Below, piece after piece: positions 25,044-33,699 of a DNA stretch of 64,000 nucleotides; position 1 is the stretch's first letter, and each line of letters begins with the position of its first letter. A program made the position numbers and the translations under genes. Location: positions 1 to 64,000 of the forward strand of contig JAAELY010000333.1 of the NCBI GenBank assembly GCA_024226335.1, given 5' to 3'. Source of the stretch: a bacterium. GTDB lineage: Bacteria; Myxococcota_A; UBA9160; SZUA-336. The notes under the pieces are model-generated. The model was not told the origin of the DNA and ran no database searches. It saw nothing but the letters and a program-made list of their open reading frames with translations.

Positions 25044-25721
25044 TCAGCCGATGCGCGCGTAGGCTTCGCGCAGAGCCTGGCGGCCTCCGGTTTCCAGAAC
25101 ATCCCCGTGTGTGACGATCACGCGATCGAAATCCCATTCGAGGATTCGATCGATACCAGCGCGAATCGCCTTCTTGTCCCGCATCGAGACACGTGCGATT
25201 CGCGACGGGCCGAAGCGCTTGTAGGCGCCTACGAGGCGCAGAAAGATGCGCGTGGTGCGGGTTTCGGCGCCATGGAAGTTGAACGCGAGGTCGGTCAATA
25301 CGAGTGTGCGAGTTGCGGGGTGCAGGAACACGACCTCCTCCAGGAAGTCGGAGCCGCGCACCCAGATCTGGTCCAGGTCAGACGCCCAACCTTCGGGAGC
25401 CTCGTCGTTCAATGTCTGGCCCTTGGGGAGATCCGAGATTTTCTCGGCCAGTCCCGGTGCCAGGTGGAGTTGGGCATCCGGGTAGCTCCGCATGTTTTCG
25501 GCGACGAAGAAGTGGTGAACCTTGTTGGGTGCGACCACGAATTTTACGGGTCCGAGAGTGCTCAGGGCTTGACGCAACGCAGCGCTGAGCGGCCCGGGAG
25601 AATGAACGAATAGGGATCCGTCCCTCAGCCTGATGACGGTCGTTCGCGTTCCGAATTCGGCAATCCCGATCTTCAAAGGGTGATCGATCACCCACAATCC
25701 ACGGTCCAACGAGCGCAGCAT
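25044..25721 (-). CDS. DUF4336 protein (metallo-beta-lactamase-like fold)
   Basis: This 225-residue protein matches my recollection of DUF4336: an N-terminal LWVIDHPLKIG, then PNKVHHFFVAE near residue 65, LVLTDLAFNF around residue 140 and IVTHGDVLE near the end. It resembles a metallo-beta-lactamase fold, but the canonical HxHxDH motif is absent (NKVHHFF instead), so hydrolytic activity is uncertain. It lies 26 bp upstream of the shortened DsbA-like gene on the same strand. Function is unknown. Confidence 0.78.
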   Translation of the reverse strand: MLRSLDRGLWVIDHPLKIGIAEFGTRTTVIRLRDGSLFVHSPGPLSAALRQALSTLGPVKFVVAPNKVHHFFVAENMRSYPDAQLHLAPGLAEKISDLPKGQTLNDEAPEGWASDLDQIWVRGSDFLEEVVFLHPATRTLVLTDLAFNFHGAETRTTRIFLRLVGAYKRFGPSRIARVSMRDKKAIRAGIDRILEWDFDRVIVTHGDVLETGGRQALREAYARIG

Positions 25722-25825
25722 CGAGATCCTCCGTAGTCAGAATAACGCACATACTCGAGGCTTGTAGAGCTATTGCCCCGGACGTGAGACAATGACTCAT
25801 CTTCCGCGGACATGGGAGTTCCGAT

Positions 25826-26590
25826 GTGCAGAAACTATTCGATCTGAGCGGAAAGGTCGCGGTCGTCACGGGATCGTCGAAGGGCATTGGCAAGGCTATT
25901 GCCGAAGCCATGGCGCAGCACGGCGCCCGCGTGGTCGTTTCGAGTCGCAAACTCGACGCCTGTGAAAACGTGGTCGAAGGCATCCGCGAACGCGGCGGCG
26001 AGGCGATCGCAGTCGCCTGCAATATCTCCTACAAGGAGGAGTTGCAGAATCTGGTCGACGAGGCCCGCAAGGCGTTCGGTCAGATCGATGTCTGTGTGTG
26101 CAACGCGGCGGTGAATCCGTACTTTGGCACGAGCCAGGATATTCCCGACAGCGCGTTCGACAAGGTCATGAACTGCAATATTCGCAGCAATCACTGGCTG
26201 TGTCAGATGGTGATTCCCGAGATGGCCGAGCATGGTGACGGCTCCGTGATCATCGTTTCGTCGGTCGGGGGTTTGATCGGATCCCGGGAGCTAGGCGCGT
26301 ACGGGATCTCGAAGGCGGCTGATATGCAGATTGCGCGAAACCTGGCGGTCGAATGGGGTCCCAAGAACGTGCGCATCAATTGCATTGCACCCGGACTCAT
26401 CCGCACTGATTTCGCGCGCGCGCTCTGGGAGAATCCGGTGATCTACGAACAGACGGTCAAAAACTATCCATTGCGACGAATCGGCGAGCCCGAAGAAGTC
26501 GCCGGCGCGGCCGTCTTCATGGCCTCCGCGTCGGGAAGCTTCATTACCGGACAGACGATCGTCATTGACGGCGGAGGCACGATCACCTGA
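25826..26590 (+). CDS. SDR family oxidoreductase (3-ketoacyl-ACP/CoA reductase-like)
   Basis: This classical SDR of 254 residues has GSSKGIGKAI (16-25), NAAV at the NNAG position, a catalytic Ser in IIVSSVGG, YGISK as YxxxK and a C-terminal IDGGGT. All catalytic residues are present. The likely GTG start at 25826 follows GGGAG. Its stop overlaps the acyl-CoA ligase ATG (TGATG), so the two are co-translated; with the CoA transferase nearby this suggests fatty-acid or aromatic-acid degradation. It resembles DHRS4-like peroxisomal-type reductases. Confidence 0.86.
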   Translation: MQKLFDLSGKVAVVTGSSKGIGKAIAEAMAQHGARVVVSSRKLDACENVVEGIRERGGEAIAVACNISYKEELQNLVDEARKAFGQIDVCVCNAAVNPYFGTSQDIPDSAFDKVMNCNIRSNHWLCQMVIPEMAEHGDGSVIIVSSVGGLIGSRELGAYGISKAADMQIARNLAVEWGPKNVRINCIAPGLIRTDFARALWENPVIYEQTVKNYPLRRIGEPEEVAGAAVFMASASGSFITGQTIVIDGGGTIT

Positions 26591-28155
26591 TGCGCCTACA
26601 CGATTTCATCGAGTATCACGCGAGAGTTCGACCCGATAGGGAGTTCGCCATCCAGGGTTCGCATTCCATGACCTATGCAGAGGCGAATGTGGAGGCGAAT
26701 CGTCTGGCCAATGGACTGGTGTCCGTCGGTCTCGAGGTCGGCGATCGCTTCGCCTATCTGTCGAAAAACTCGATCGACATGGCCCTGATGAATTTCGCCG
26801 CGGCGAAAGTGGGCGCCGTGCCCGTGCCCCTGAACTATCGACTCGCGCCACCGGAGTGGGCGTACATCATCAACGACGCGGAAGCGAAGCTGGTGATTGC
26901 CGCAGGTGACCATCCGAAGGGCATCGATTCGGTGCGCGACAAACTGAAGAGCGCGAAGACCTTCATCGCGCTCGGCGACGTACCCCAAGGATGGGAATCG
27001 TATCGGGGCTGGGTGGGCGAACAAGCGGAAACCGACCCGGGTCGCGAGATTACCGATCGGAACGAGTTGTACCAGATGTATACCAGCGGCACGACGGGGC
27101 ATCCCAAGGGTGCGATCCAGCGGCACCATGCGGTCATTTCGAATGTGTCGCAACTAATGACTTCGTTGACCATCCGTCCCGGACCCGGCAGTCGCACGTT
27201 GATCGTCGCACCGATGTATCACGCGGCCGCAGCCATCTCGGTGATGGCGGCGATCATTTCCGGCGCAACCCTCGTGATTCAAGAGGATTTCGATCCAGCG
27301 GCGGTCGTACGTGAATTGTCGGAAGGCGATATCTCGTGGTGCACACTGGTGCCCGCGATGATCCAAGCGTGCCTGGTCATGGTGCCCGACGTGGCGGAGC
27401 GTCGCTATCCATCGCTCAAGATCATTACGTACGGCGCTTCCCCGATTGCGGAAGACACGCTGCGCACAGCCATGGAAGTCTTCGGATGCGGTTTCCACCA
27501 GGGATTCGGCATGACTGAAACCACGGCCGCCGTCACCGTATTGACCGAAGAAGATCACGTGGCGGCGCTCGCCGGGCGATCCGAACTCCTGCTCTCAGCG
27601 GGTCGCGCGATCACGGGTACTGATGTGCGAATCGTCGACGAGAACGATGTGGAGGTGGCGCGGGGCGAAGTCGGCGAGATTATCGCGCGCGGTCCACAGA
27701 TCATGAAGGGGTACTGGAACCTGCCCGAGGCCAGCGAGAAGGCGTTGAAAGGCGGTTGGATGCACACCGGCGACGCCGCGATCATGGACGAAGAAGGCTA
27801 TATCTACATCCAGGATCGCATCAAGGACATGATCGTTTCCGGTGGCGAGAACGTATACCCGCGCGAGATCGAGAATGCCCTGTTCGAACACGAAGCGATC
27901 ATCGACGCGGCCGTGATCGGGATTCCCGACGCGAAGTTTGGCGAGGCCATCCTGGCTTTCGTAGTGACCAAGCCAGGTACGAGTCTGAGCGTCGACGAGG
28001 TGATCGCACACTCGCGTGACCGGATTGCCGGCTACAAGGTGCCTCGCCAGGTCGAGTTCATCGCCGAACTACCGCGAAACGCCAGCGGAAAGGTCCTGAA
28101 GAAGGACCTGCGCGAGCCGTATTGGGAAGGTCAGAAGCGACGCGTCGGGGGCTGA
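26590..28155 (+). CDS. Class I acyl-CoA/fatty-acid ligase (AMP-forming)
   Basis: This 521-residue ANL-superfamily enzyme activates a carboxylic acid as acyl-AMP and then the CoA thioester. Visible motifs are the P-loop YTSGTTGHPKGA (about 162-173), the aromatic region GFGMTET near 312, YIYIQDRIKDMIVSGGENVYP around residue 410 (the hinge DRxKxxI and SGGExV) and the catalytic Lys near the C-terminus in NASGKVLKK. Length is normal. It is co-translated with the SDR and converges with the metallo-hydrolase gene 12 bp away. The substrate is probably a medium or long chain fatty acid or a related acid. Confidence 0.9.
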   Translation: MRLHDFIEYHARVRPDREFAIQGSHSMTYAEANVEANRLANGLVSVGLEVGDRFAYLSKNSIDMALMNFAAAKVGAVPVPLNYRLAPPEWAYIINDAEAKLVIAAGDHPKGIDSVRDKLKSAKTFIALGDVPQGWESYRGWVGEQAETDPGREITDRNELYQMYTSGTTGHPKGAIQRHHAVISNVSQLMTSLTIRPGPGSRTLIVAPMYHAAAAISVMAAIISGATLVIQEDFDPAAVVRELSEGDISWCTLVPAMIQACLVMVPDVAERRYPSLKIITYGASPIAEDTLRTAMEVFGCGFHQGFGMTETTAAVTVLTEEDHVAALAGRSELLLSAGRAITGTDVRIVDENDVEVARGEVGEIIARGPQIMKGYWNLPEASEKALKGGWMHTGDAAIMDEEGYIYIQDRIKDMIVSGGENVYPREIENALFEHEAIIDAAVIGIPDAKFGEAILAFVVTKPGTSLSVDEVIAHSRDRIAGYKVPRQVEFIAELPRNASGKVLKKDLREPYWEGQKRRVGG

Positions 28156-28167
28156 GCGGTATTGTCT

Positions 28168-29463
28168 TCAATCCTTCGCCAGGCTCTCTGATTCGCGGGC
28201 CGCGTGACCGTAGATTCCCTTGGCCATCAGCGAGAGTTCGCCCCTGCGTCGCGCTGCATAGATTTCGGCCCGGGCCGCGTGTGCACTGCGGTCGGACGGA
28301 GTCGCGAGTGTGGCCATCTCGATTAGTTCGCAAGCGAGTCGGAACTCGCTGGCTTCGGCGAGGTCCTGGGCGCGCTGGATGAGAACGTCGATGCCACCGG
28401 CCAGTTGCGCGATCTCGTTCGAGAGCACCTGCGCCGGAGCCGGCTTGAGATGGGCTGGATTTCCGTCGTACCAGCCACCATAGAGTCGCCAGATGTTGTG
28501 CAGCACGAACTCCGGTTCGTCGTAGACGGGACGCAGATAGGGTTTTTGAAGCAACTCGTCGGGAAGCTTGACCTCGTGCACGATCTGATCGAGACGCGCG
28601 CCGCCGTTCATCAGTTCGAGTGTCTGCTCTACGAGGATCTCGAGTGCCCGCGCGATGTCATCGAGCATGCCTCGAATGCGGGTTTCACCGGCGACCGGAA
28701 GACCGTGTGCGGGCAGTAACAACTCCGCGCCCAGCGCAGACATTTCGCGAAGTGCTTTCGCCCACTCGAGCGGAAAGCGTTGCACCTTTTGCGGGTTACC
28801 GGCGTTCGGGAACACCCAGGTGATGAAGTCACCCGCGCAGATCGCCTTGCGCGAGGGAATCCAGGCCCAGAGGTGATCGTCCGTCTCGCCTCTGGCGTGA
28901 CGGAACTCCATATCGAGTTCTCCGACCTGCAAGCGCAGACGGTCGCGGAAGGTCGTATCGGGGCGCACCCAGGTGCTGGGACCGAAGGATTGGACGGTCT
29001 CGGCCGCCACCATGCCTCCGAGCGTTCGGACGCGCCCGAACTGGCGGGCATTGATCACGCCGTTGTAGCCGTTCGTGAACTGATAGCGTTCGAAGCGATC
29101 GGGCAGGTTCTCGTGTCCGACGATGCGCGGCTGGCCGTGGCCCGCTCTTCGTCCTTCTTCGATCATCCTCTGGGTTCCACCCACGTGGTCCACGTGACCG
29201 TGGGTGTAGGCGATCGTGTGGATTGGAGCTTCGCTCCAACTCCGCAGTGACTTGAGAATCCCCTCGGCGAAGGCTTCCAGGCTCGTGTCGAACAAAACCA
29301 GCCCTTCACCGGTATCGAATGCCACCACGTGCGAGAAGGCTTCGACCACAGCGATTTGATCGGCGACCTCAGAAAGCTCGGCGGTCGTGCGATTGACTGA
29401 GCCGGGGCCCTCGTAGATTCCTTCGTCGATAAAGCGGGCAGAGAGCCCGAGTAGGTCTGGCAT
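28168..29463 (-). CDS. Metallo-beta-lactamase hydrolase, alkyl-sulfatase (SdsA1/BDS1)-like
   Basis: This 431-residue protein has the zinc-binding YTHGHVDHVGG (about residue 88), a second His in RHARGETDDH and AGDFITW as the bridging Asp region. After the catalytic domain come LYGGWYDGNPAHL and a helical domain, which are characteristic of the dimerisation region of class III alkyl sulfatases. The SCP2-like third domain of full SdsA1 is short or missing. The likely role is hydrolysis of alkyl sulfates or a related ester. It lies 11 bp downstream of the CoA transferase gene in the same direction. Confidence 0.84.
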   Translation of the reverse strand: MPDLLGLSARFIDEGIYEGPGSVNRTTAELSEVADQIAVVEAFSHVVAFDTGEGLVLFDTSLEAFAEGILKSLRSWSEAPIHTIAYTHGHVDHVGGTQRMIEEGRRAGHGQPRIVGHENLPDRFERYQFTNGYNGVINARQFGRVRTLGGMVAAETVQSFGPSTWVRPDTTFRDRLRLQVGELDMEFRHARGETDDHLWAWIPSRKAICAGDFITWVFPNAGNPQKVQRFPLEWAKALREMSALGAELLLPAHGLPVAGETRIRGMLDDIARALEILVEQTLELMNGGARLDQIVHEVKLPDELLQKPYLRPVYDEPEFVLHNIWRLYGGWYDGNPAHLKPAPAQVLSNEIAQLAGGIDVLIQRAQDLAEASEFRLACELIEMATLATPSDRSAHAARAEIYAARRRGELSLMAKGIYGHAARESESLAKD

Positions 29464-29474
29464 GGAATTTCCCT

Positions 29475-30656
29475 CTATCCCAGGACTTTCGCGTCTTTCA
29501 ATTCGTTGATCTCCGTCCGATCCAACCCGATTTCCGCAAGCACCTCTTCGGTGTGTTCGCCGAGTGCGGGAGCGGGCAGCCGTATCTCCGACGGCGTGGC
29601 ATCGAAGCGTTCTGCGGGGCGTGGTTGGCGGATGCGCCCGACGACCGGGTGGTCCATTTCGACGATCAACTCGTTCTCGACGATCTGTGGGTCGTGCCAG
29701 AGTTCGTCAAGATTGCGAATGGGTGCACACGGTACCTGGCGCGCGTCGAAGCGCTCGAGCCATTCGTCGGTCGTTCGCTCGCGGGTCACTTCTTCGGTCA
29801 TGTTCAGACGATCGTCGATGTGCTGGATGCGTCCGACGGCCGTCTGGAAACGCTCGTCTTCCAGCCAGTCCGGCCGCTCGAGTGCAAGGCACAAGCCCCG
29901 CCATTCTTCGTCGGAAACCGCGCCTACCGTCATGTATCCGTCGGCCGTCTCGAAGACCAGATCCTTCGCCAGACGTCGATCGCGCGTATCGTCGTGATCG
30001 ACGAAGGTGTGTCGGGCCATCGCTTCGGGCCACAGGAACGCGACCATCGCATCGAGCATCGCGAGCTTGACGTGCTGGCCTTTTCCGGTGCGCTCTCGCG
30101 AGAGCAAGGCGGCCGTAATCGATTGAGCTGCGGTCAGGGCGGTCAGCTTGTCGGGGATGATCAGACGCATCATCTGCGGTCGCCCGGTCTTCCAATCGGC
30201 TTGAACGGCCGCCAGACCGGAGAGGGCCTGGATCACTGGATCGTACACACGTTTGTCGGAGTAGGGGCCAGACTCACCAAAACCGCTGATCGACACGTAG
30301 ATGAGGTCGGGCTTCACCGCGCGCAGATCGGCTTCGCCTATTCCCATCTGTTCGGCTTTTCCGGGTCGGAAGTTCTGAACGAAAACGTCCGCGTCGGCCA
30401 CCAATCGTTTCAGCACTTCGAGCCCTCTCGTCTGTTTCAGATCGAGCACGACTGAGCGCTTGTTGCGGTTGCTGGTGAGGAAGATCGCGGGAAAGCCGTT
30501 GCGATGCGAACCAAAAGCACGCACCAGGTCACCGATGCCAGGCGGCTCGATCTTGATGACGTCCGCGCCCTGGTCGGCGAGGATGCGGGTTGCGATCGGA
30601 CCCGAGATCATCGCCGTTGCATCGATGACTTTGAATCCTGTAAGCGGACCGGACAC
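29475..30656 (-). CDS. CaiB/BaiF family CoA transferase
   Basis: This 393-residue type III CoA transferase shows PLTGFKVIDATAMISGP at the N-terminus, DVIKIEPPGIGD near residue 35, NRNKRSVVLDLK and VQNFRPG, all standard family blocks. The catalytic Asp is expected in LAMLDAMVAF. The GTG at 30656 follows AAGGGGAG and is the best start; a TTG at 30674 is an alternative. It diverges from the amidase gene and is followed 11 bp later by the metallo-hydrolase. It moves CoA between carboxylic acids, probably in catabolism together with the acyl-CoA ligase. Substrates are unknown. Confidence 0.88.
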   Translation of the reverse strand: MSGPLTGFKVIDATAMISGPIATRILADQGADVIKIEPPGIGDLVRAFGSHRNGFPAIFLTSNRNKRSVVLDLKQTRGLEVLKRLVADADVFVQNFRPGKAEQMGIGEADLRAVKPDLIYVSISGFGESGPYSDKRVYDPVIQALSGLAAVQADWKTGRPQMMRLIIPDKLTALTAAQSITAALLSRERTGKGQHVKLAMLDAMVAFLWPEAMARHTFVDHDDTRDRRLAKDLVFETADGYMTVGAVSDEEWRGLCLALERPDWLEDERFQTAVGRIQHIDDRLNMTEEVTRERTTDEWLERFDARQVPCAPIRNLDELWHDPQIVENELIVEMDHPVVGRIRQPRPAERFDATPSEIRLPAPALGEHTEEVLAEIGLDRTEINELKDAKVLG

Positions 30657-30807
30657 TCGTTCGCTCCCCTTCAAATGTGGTTGGTGTGTGGCGGCTACTG
30701 CCGACGGTCCACTGTCTCAGACCCGACCCGCCGGATCAAACCGCACCGGGCACTTCCGGCGGCCTGTTAGACTGGGCAGGACCGATGAACGGTCGGAGGA
30801 GCGGCAG

Positions 30808-32241
30808 ATGGGATTCTCGGAGTATGGTCAGTACGACGGTCTGGGCCTCGCGGAACTCGTGCGAAACTCCGAAGTTTCGCCCGCGGAACTGGTCGAGGAG
30901 GCGATCGCCCGGATCGAGCGCCACAACCCGATGCTGAATGCGATCGTGCACAAAGCCTATGACGACGCACGTCAGAGTGCAGCATCCGAGTTGCCGGACG
31001 GACCCTTCCGAGGTGTGCCGTTTCTGATCAAAGATCTCGGGTGTGCGGTAGCGGGCATGCCCAGAACCAGTGGCAGCCGTTTTCTGCAACACGAATTCGA
31101 CACGGAAGACAGCGAACTCACGCGTCGCTATCGCAAGGCCGGAGTGGTGATCCTCGGCAAGACCAATACACCCGAGTTGGGTATTACCGGAACCACCGAG
31201 TCGGCGCTGCTCGGGGCCTGTCGCAATCCTTGGAATCCCGAGCACATCTCGGGCGGTTCATCGGGAGGGGCCGCTTCGGCGACGGCCGCGGGTATGGTTC
31301 CGCTCGCCCATGCTAGTGACGGCCTGGGTTCGATCCGCATCCCCGCGGCGTGTTGCGGGCTGTTTGGGTTGAAGACGACACGCGACCGCAATCCAAATGG
31401 TCAGCGTGACGGTGCTCGCGCGCTCGGGTTCTCGGTGGATCACGTCGTCTCGCGTAGCGTGCGCGATAGCGCGGCAATGCTCGACGCGACTGGCTATCCC
31501 GAAGCGTCATCACCCTACGCACCACCGCCCAAGGAGCGGCCCTATCTGGACGAAGTCAGTACCGCACCGGGAAGGTTGCGGATTGCATATTCCAGCGAGA
31601 CGCCGCGAGGTGTGGCCATTCACGAGGAGAACCAGAGAGCCTTCGAGATGACGGTGAGTCTGCTCGAAGAACTGGGGCACGAGGTCATCGAGCGAGGTCT
31701 GGGTGTGGACTATCGGGAACTCTACCGCGCGCAGTCCGCCGTAGCGGCGGCCAATGCGGCAGCGAATCTCAAGGAGATGAGTGAGCGGGTCGGCCGCGAG
31801 CCCGAACCCGACGAACTCGAACCGCTTACTTGGGCGGGAATTCGTGCGGGACAGAAGCTATCGGGCGAAGTCGTCATGGCCGGTTGGCGCAAGTTACGCG
31901 AATTGAATCGCGAGGTCCTGTCGCTATTCGAGGATGTCGATGTATTTCTCAGTCCGGTCATGGGAACACCGCCACCGCAGATCGGGCATATCGATCCAGT
32001 GAACTTGAAACCGCGCGAGGTGAGTCGCAGACAGGCTACGGTCTTCCCGTTTACTCCGCCCTTCAATTTCACCGGCCAACCCGCGATGTCGGTACCACTA
32101 TTCGAAAGCAGTGATGGTCTTCCACTCGGAATGCAGTTCGCAAGTCGCTATGCGGACGAAGCAACCCTGTTTCGATTGGCTGCACAGCTCGAACAGGCTC
32201 AGCCCTGGATCGGGCGCAAACCGCAGGTGTCGGACCTCTAG
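30808..32241 (+). CDS. Amidase-signature hydrolase
   Basis: This 477-residue enzyme has the Ser-cisSer-Lys triad: Lys75 in FLIKDLG, Ser151 in GGSSGG and Ser175 in DGLGSIRIPA (the family usually has DGGGSIR). It hydrolyses amides in the cytoplasm; the substrate is open. The ATG at 30808 follows GGAGGA. The TAG stop (32239-32241) lies inside CTAG, the target site of a 161-bp MITE-like element inserted directly behind the gene. The C-terminus still matches the normal family end (PLGMQFASRYADEATLFRLA), so the coding region was not truncated. Confidence 0.88.
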   Translation: MGFSEYGQYDGLGLAELVRNSEVSPAELVEEAIARIERHNPMLNAIVHKAYDDARQSAASELPDGPFRGVPFLIKDLGCAVAGMPRTSGSRFLQHEFDTEDSELTRRYRKAGVVILGKTNTPELGITGTTESALLGACRNPWNPEHISGGSSGGAASATAAGMVPLAHASDGLGSIRIPAACCGLFGLKTTRDRNPNGQRDGARALGFSVDHVVSRSVRDSAAMLDATGYPEASSPYAPPPKERPYLDEVSTAPGRLRIAYSSETPRGVAIHEENQRAFEMTVSLLEELGHEVIERGLGVDYRELYRAQSAVAAANAAANLKEMSERVGREPEPDELEPLTWAGIRAGQKLSGEVVMAGWRKLRELNREVLSLFEDVDVFLSPVMGTPPPQIGHIDPVNLKPREVSRRQATVFPFTPPFNFTGQPAMSVPLFESSDGLPLGMQFASRYADEATLFRLAAQLEQAQPWIGRKPQVSDL

Positions 32242-32402
32242 GGAACCTCTGCACAGGGAGGCTGCGGCTGCGAAGCGCGATGCATCCGCCTGCGCTGCGT
32301 CGCGCGACCCTCTGCAGATCTACGGATCTGCGATCGGATCACGCTTCTTGCTCAGGCGGCGACTTCCGCTTCTCGCTCGAATCCTCCCTGTGCAGAGATT
32401 CC
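32242..32402. mobile_element. MITE-like element, copy 1 (161 bp)
   Basis: The element starts GGAACCTCTGCACAGGGAGG and ends with the inverted complement of GGAATCTCTGCACAGGGAGG, giving 20-bp terminal inverted repeats with one mismatch. It is flanked by CTAG on the left and CTGG on the right, an imperfect 4-bp target duplication. It is identical to copy 2 (45572-45732) at 157 of 161 positions and has no transposase. The TIR start and YTAR target resemble IS5-family elements. Confidence 0.75.
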
Positions 32403-32413
32403 CTGGCAGACGA

Positions 32414-32439
32414 CCGGGGTGCGCGAACGCGCACCCCGG
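32414..32439. terminator. Hairpin terminator downstream of the amidase
   Basis: CCGGGGTGCGC and GCGCACCCCGG form a perfect 11-bp stem around GAAC. Only a weak pyrimidine-rich tail (ATCTTTCG) follows on the plus strand, so it may act bidirectionally between the amidase and the Spy-like gene. Confidence 0.5.
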
Positions 32440-32484
32440 CATCTTTCGTTCGCTTGTCTCGGTTCAGTGCTCTTCTGCAACCCG

Positions 32485-32982
32485 CTAGAAGCGAATCGCA
32501 CGCGTCCGGATCAGTGTCGCCAGATGCGAGCGCTGATCTTCATCGAGGAGTTCGTGAAACTCCCGCAATGTGACGGCGACCGCACGCTGTACGGCGCGAG
32601 CGGCTTCGACCCGCTTCTGCGTGGCCGCATCCGTGCGTTCCATGTCGAAGGTATCGGCGTCGAACGCATCGGCGACGTCGGCTGCGGCACGCCGCAGATC
32701 GACGGCGGATTGCTCTCGCTCGATTTTCAGGCGTTCCAGGATGCGTGACGCCTCATTGACCTGATCCTGAGTCAGATCGAGGCGGTGGGCCAGAAAGCGG
32801 AGGGGCCGCCTCGTGCCGAGTCCCGAGGATCCGAACACGGAATCCTGCTCACGGCGGCTGGAGAACACGGTTTTGCAGCCGCGTGGCGAAGTGCTCCGAT
32901 GGCGCTCTTCGCCGGCGATGTCGGGTCCGCAGGCGGCCCACTCGTAGTGTCTGCGCGCACGGCGCCAGTGTCGATGGTGCAT
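32485..32982 (-). CDS. Spy/CpxP-like (heavy-metal sensor type) small helical protein
   Basis: This 165-residue protein has a C-terminal alpha-helical domain (about residues 62-165) beginning FLAHRLDLTQDQVNEASRIL, the LTxxQ motif of the Spy/CpxP periplasmic chaperone family, and ending LLDEDQRSHLATLI. The N-terminal 60 residues are basic, with no hydrophobic signal peptide, unlike true Spy/CpxP proteins, so it may stay cytoplasmic. The ATG follows GAGGAGAAT. It converges on the amidase/MITE side. Its function is inferred only from the weak family resemblance. Confidence 0.68.
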   Translation of the reverse strand: MHHRHWRRARRHYEWAACGPDIAGEERHRSTSPRGCKTVFSSRREQDSVFGSSGLGTRRPLRFLAHRLDLTQDQVNEASRILERLKIEREQSAVDLRRAAADVADAFDADTFDMERTDAATQKRVEAARAVQRAVAVTLREFHELLDEDQRSHLATLIRTRAIRF

Positions 32983-33168
32983 TCTATTCTCCTCTCGCGG
33001 GGGCTCTTGCGTCCCCGCGGGGTGTCCTACGCGGGCGGAAGTGCCTCGCGCGGGTCGGGCCAGGGCGGCGCCGACTCCTGGATTTTCGGGCAGGCTCTTC
33101 GGGAGATCAATGCAGTTCCGACGCTGCAGGCATGGGTAGTCCTGGGCAAGAGCCGCTATAGTCGCGCA

Positions 33169-33666
33169 ATGCCACAGTATTCATTCGATGTATCCACCGG
33201 GGTCGATCTCCAAGAAGTCGACAATGCCAGCAATCAGGCCCGAAAAGAGATTGCTCAGCGCTACGATTTCCGCGGTTCGAAATGCACGATCGAATTCGAA
33301 CGAAAGGCGGCATCGCTGACGATCGAAGGCGATGACGCGTTTCGCGTCAAGACAGTGATCGAGGTGCTTCGCGAGAAGCTGATCAAACGCAAAGTGCCGG
33401 TCCGAAACCTGGACATGGGTGAAGATGAACCTGCCGGGGCCGGTCGCGTGCGGCGCAAGATCTCGCTCATCCAGGGCATCGACTCGGATACCGCCAAGAA
33501 GATCGTCAAGGAAGTCAAAGCGCAGAAGTTCAAGAAGGCGCAGGTCGCGATTCAGGGCGAAGAGTTGCGGGTATCGAGTCCCGCCAAGGACGTCCTTCAG
33601 GAAGTCATCACCTTTTTGAAGAGTCAGGACTACGGAATCGAACTCGAATTCGGAAACTACCGATAG
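33169..33666 (+). CDS. yajQ: YajQ family nucleotide-binding protein
   Basis: This 165-residue protein matches the YajQ family over its full length: PQYSFDVSTGVDLQEVDNA at the start, EIAQRYDFRGSKC, and IPVRNLD-type (VPVRNLDMG) in the middle, ending LEFGNYR. YajQ proteins bind nucleotides or cyclic-di-GMP (the Xanthomonas case) and interact with RNA or tRNA. There is no Shine-Dalgarno close to the ATG, but TATAGT lies at 33157-33162, six bases before it, so a leaderless transcript is possible. It is followed convergently by the wax-ester synthase gene. Confidence 0.92.
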   Translation: MPQYSFDVSTGVDLQEVDNASNQARKEIAQRYDFRGSKCTIEFERKAASLTIEGDDAFRVKTVIEVLREKLIKRKVPVRNLDMGEDEPAGAGRVRRKISLIQGIDSDTAKKIVKEVKAQKFKKAQVAIQGEELRVSSPAKDVLQEVITFLKSQDYGIELEFGNYR

Positions 33667-33699
33667 ACGGCGTTCCGTTTCCGATTGCAGGCCGGGAAA

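Noticed and set aside
32242-32402. An intergenic riboswitch or structured RNA
   Set aside because: Near-identical inverted ends, equal 161-bp length in two places and CTAG flanks fit a MITE better.
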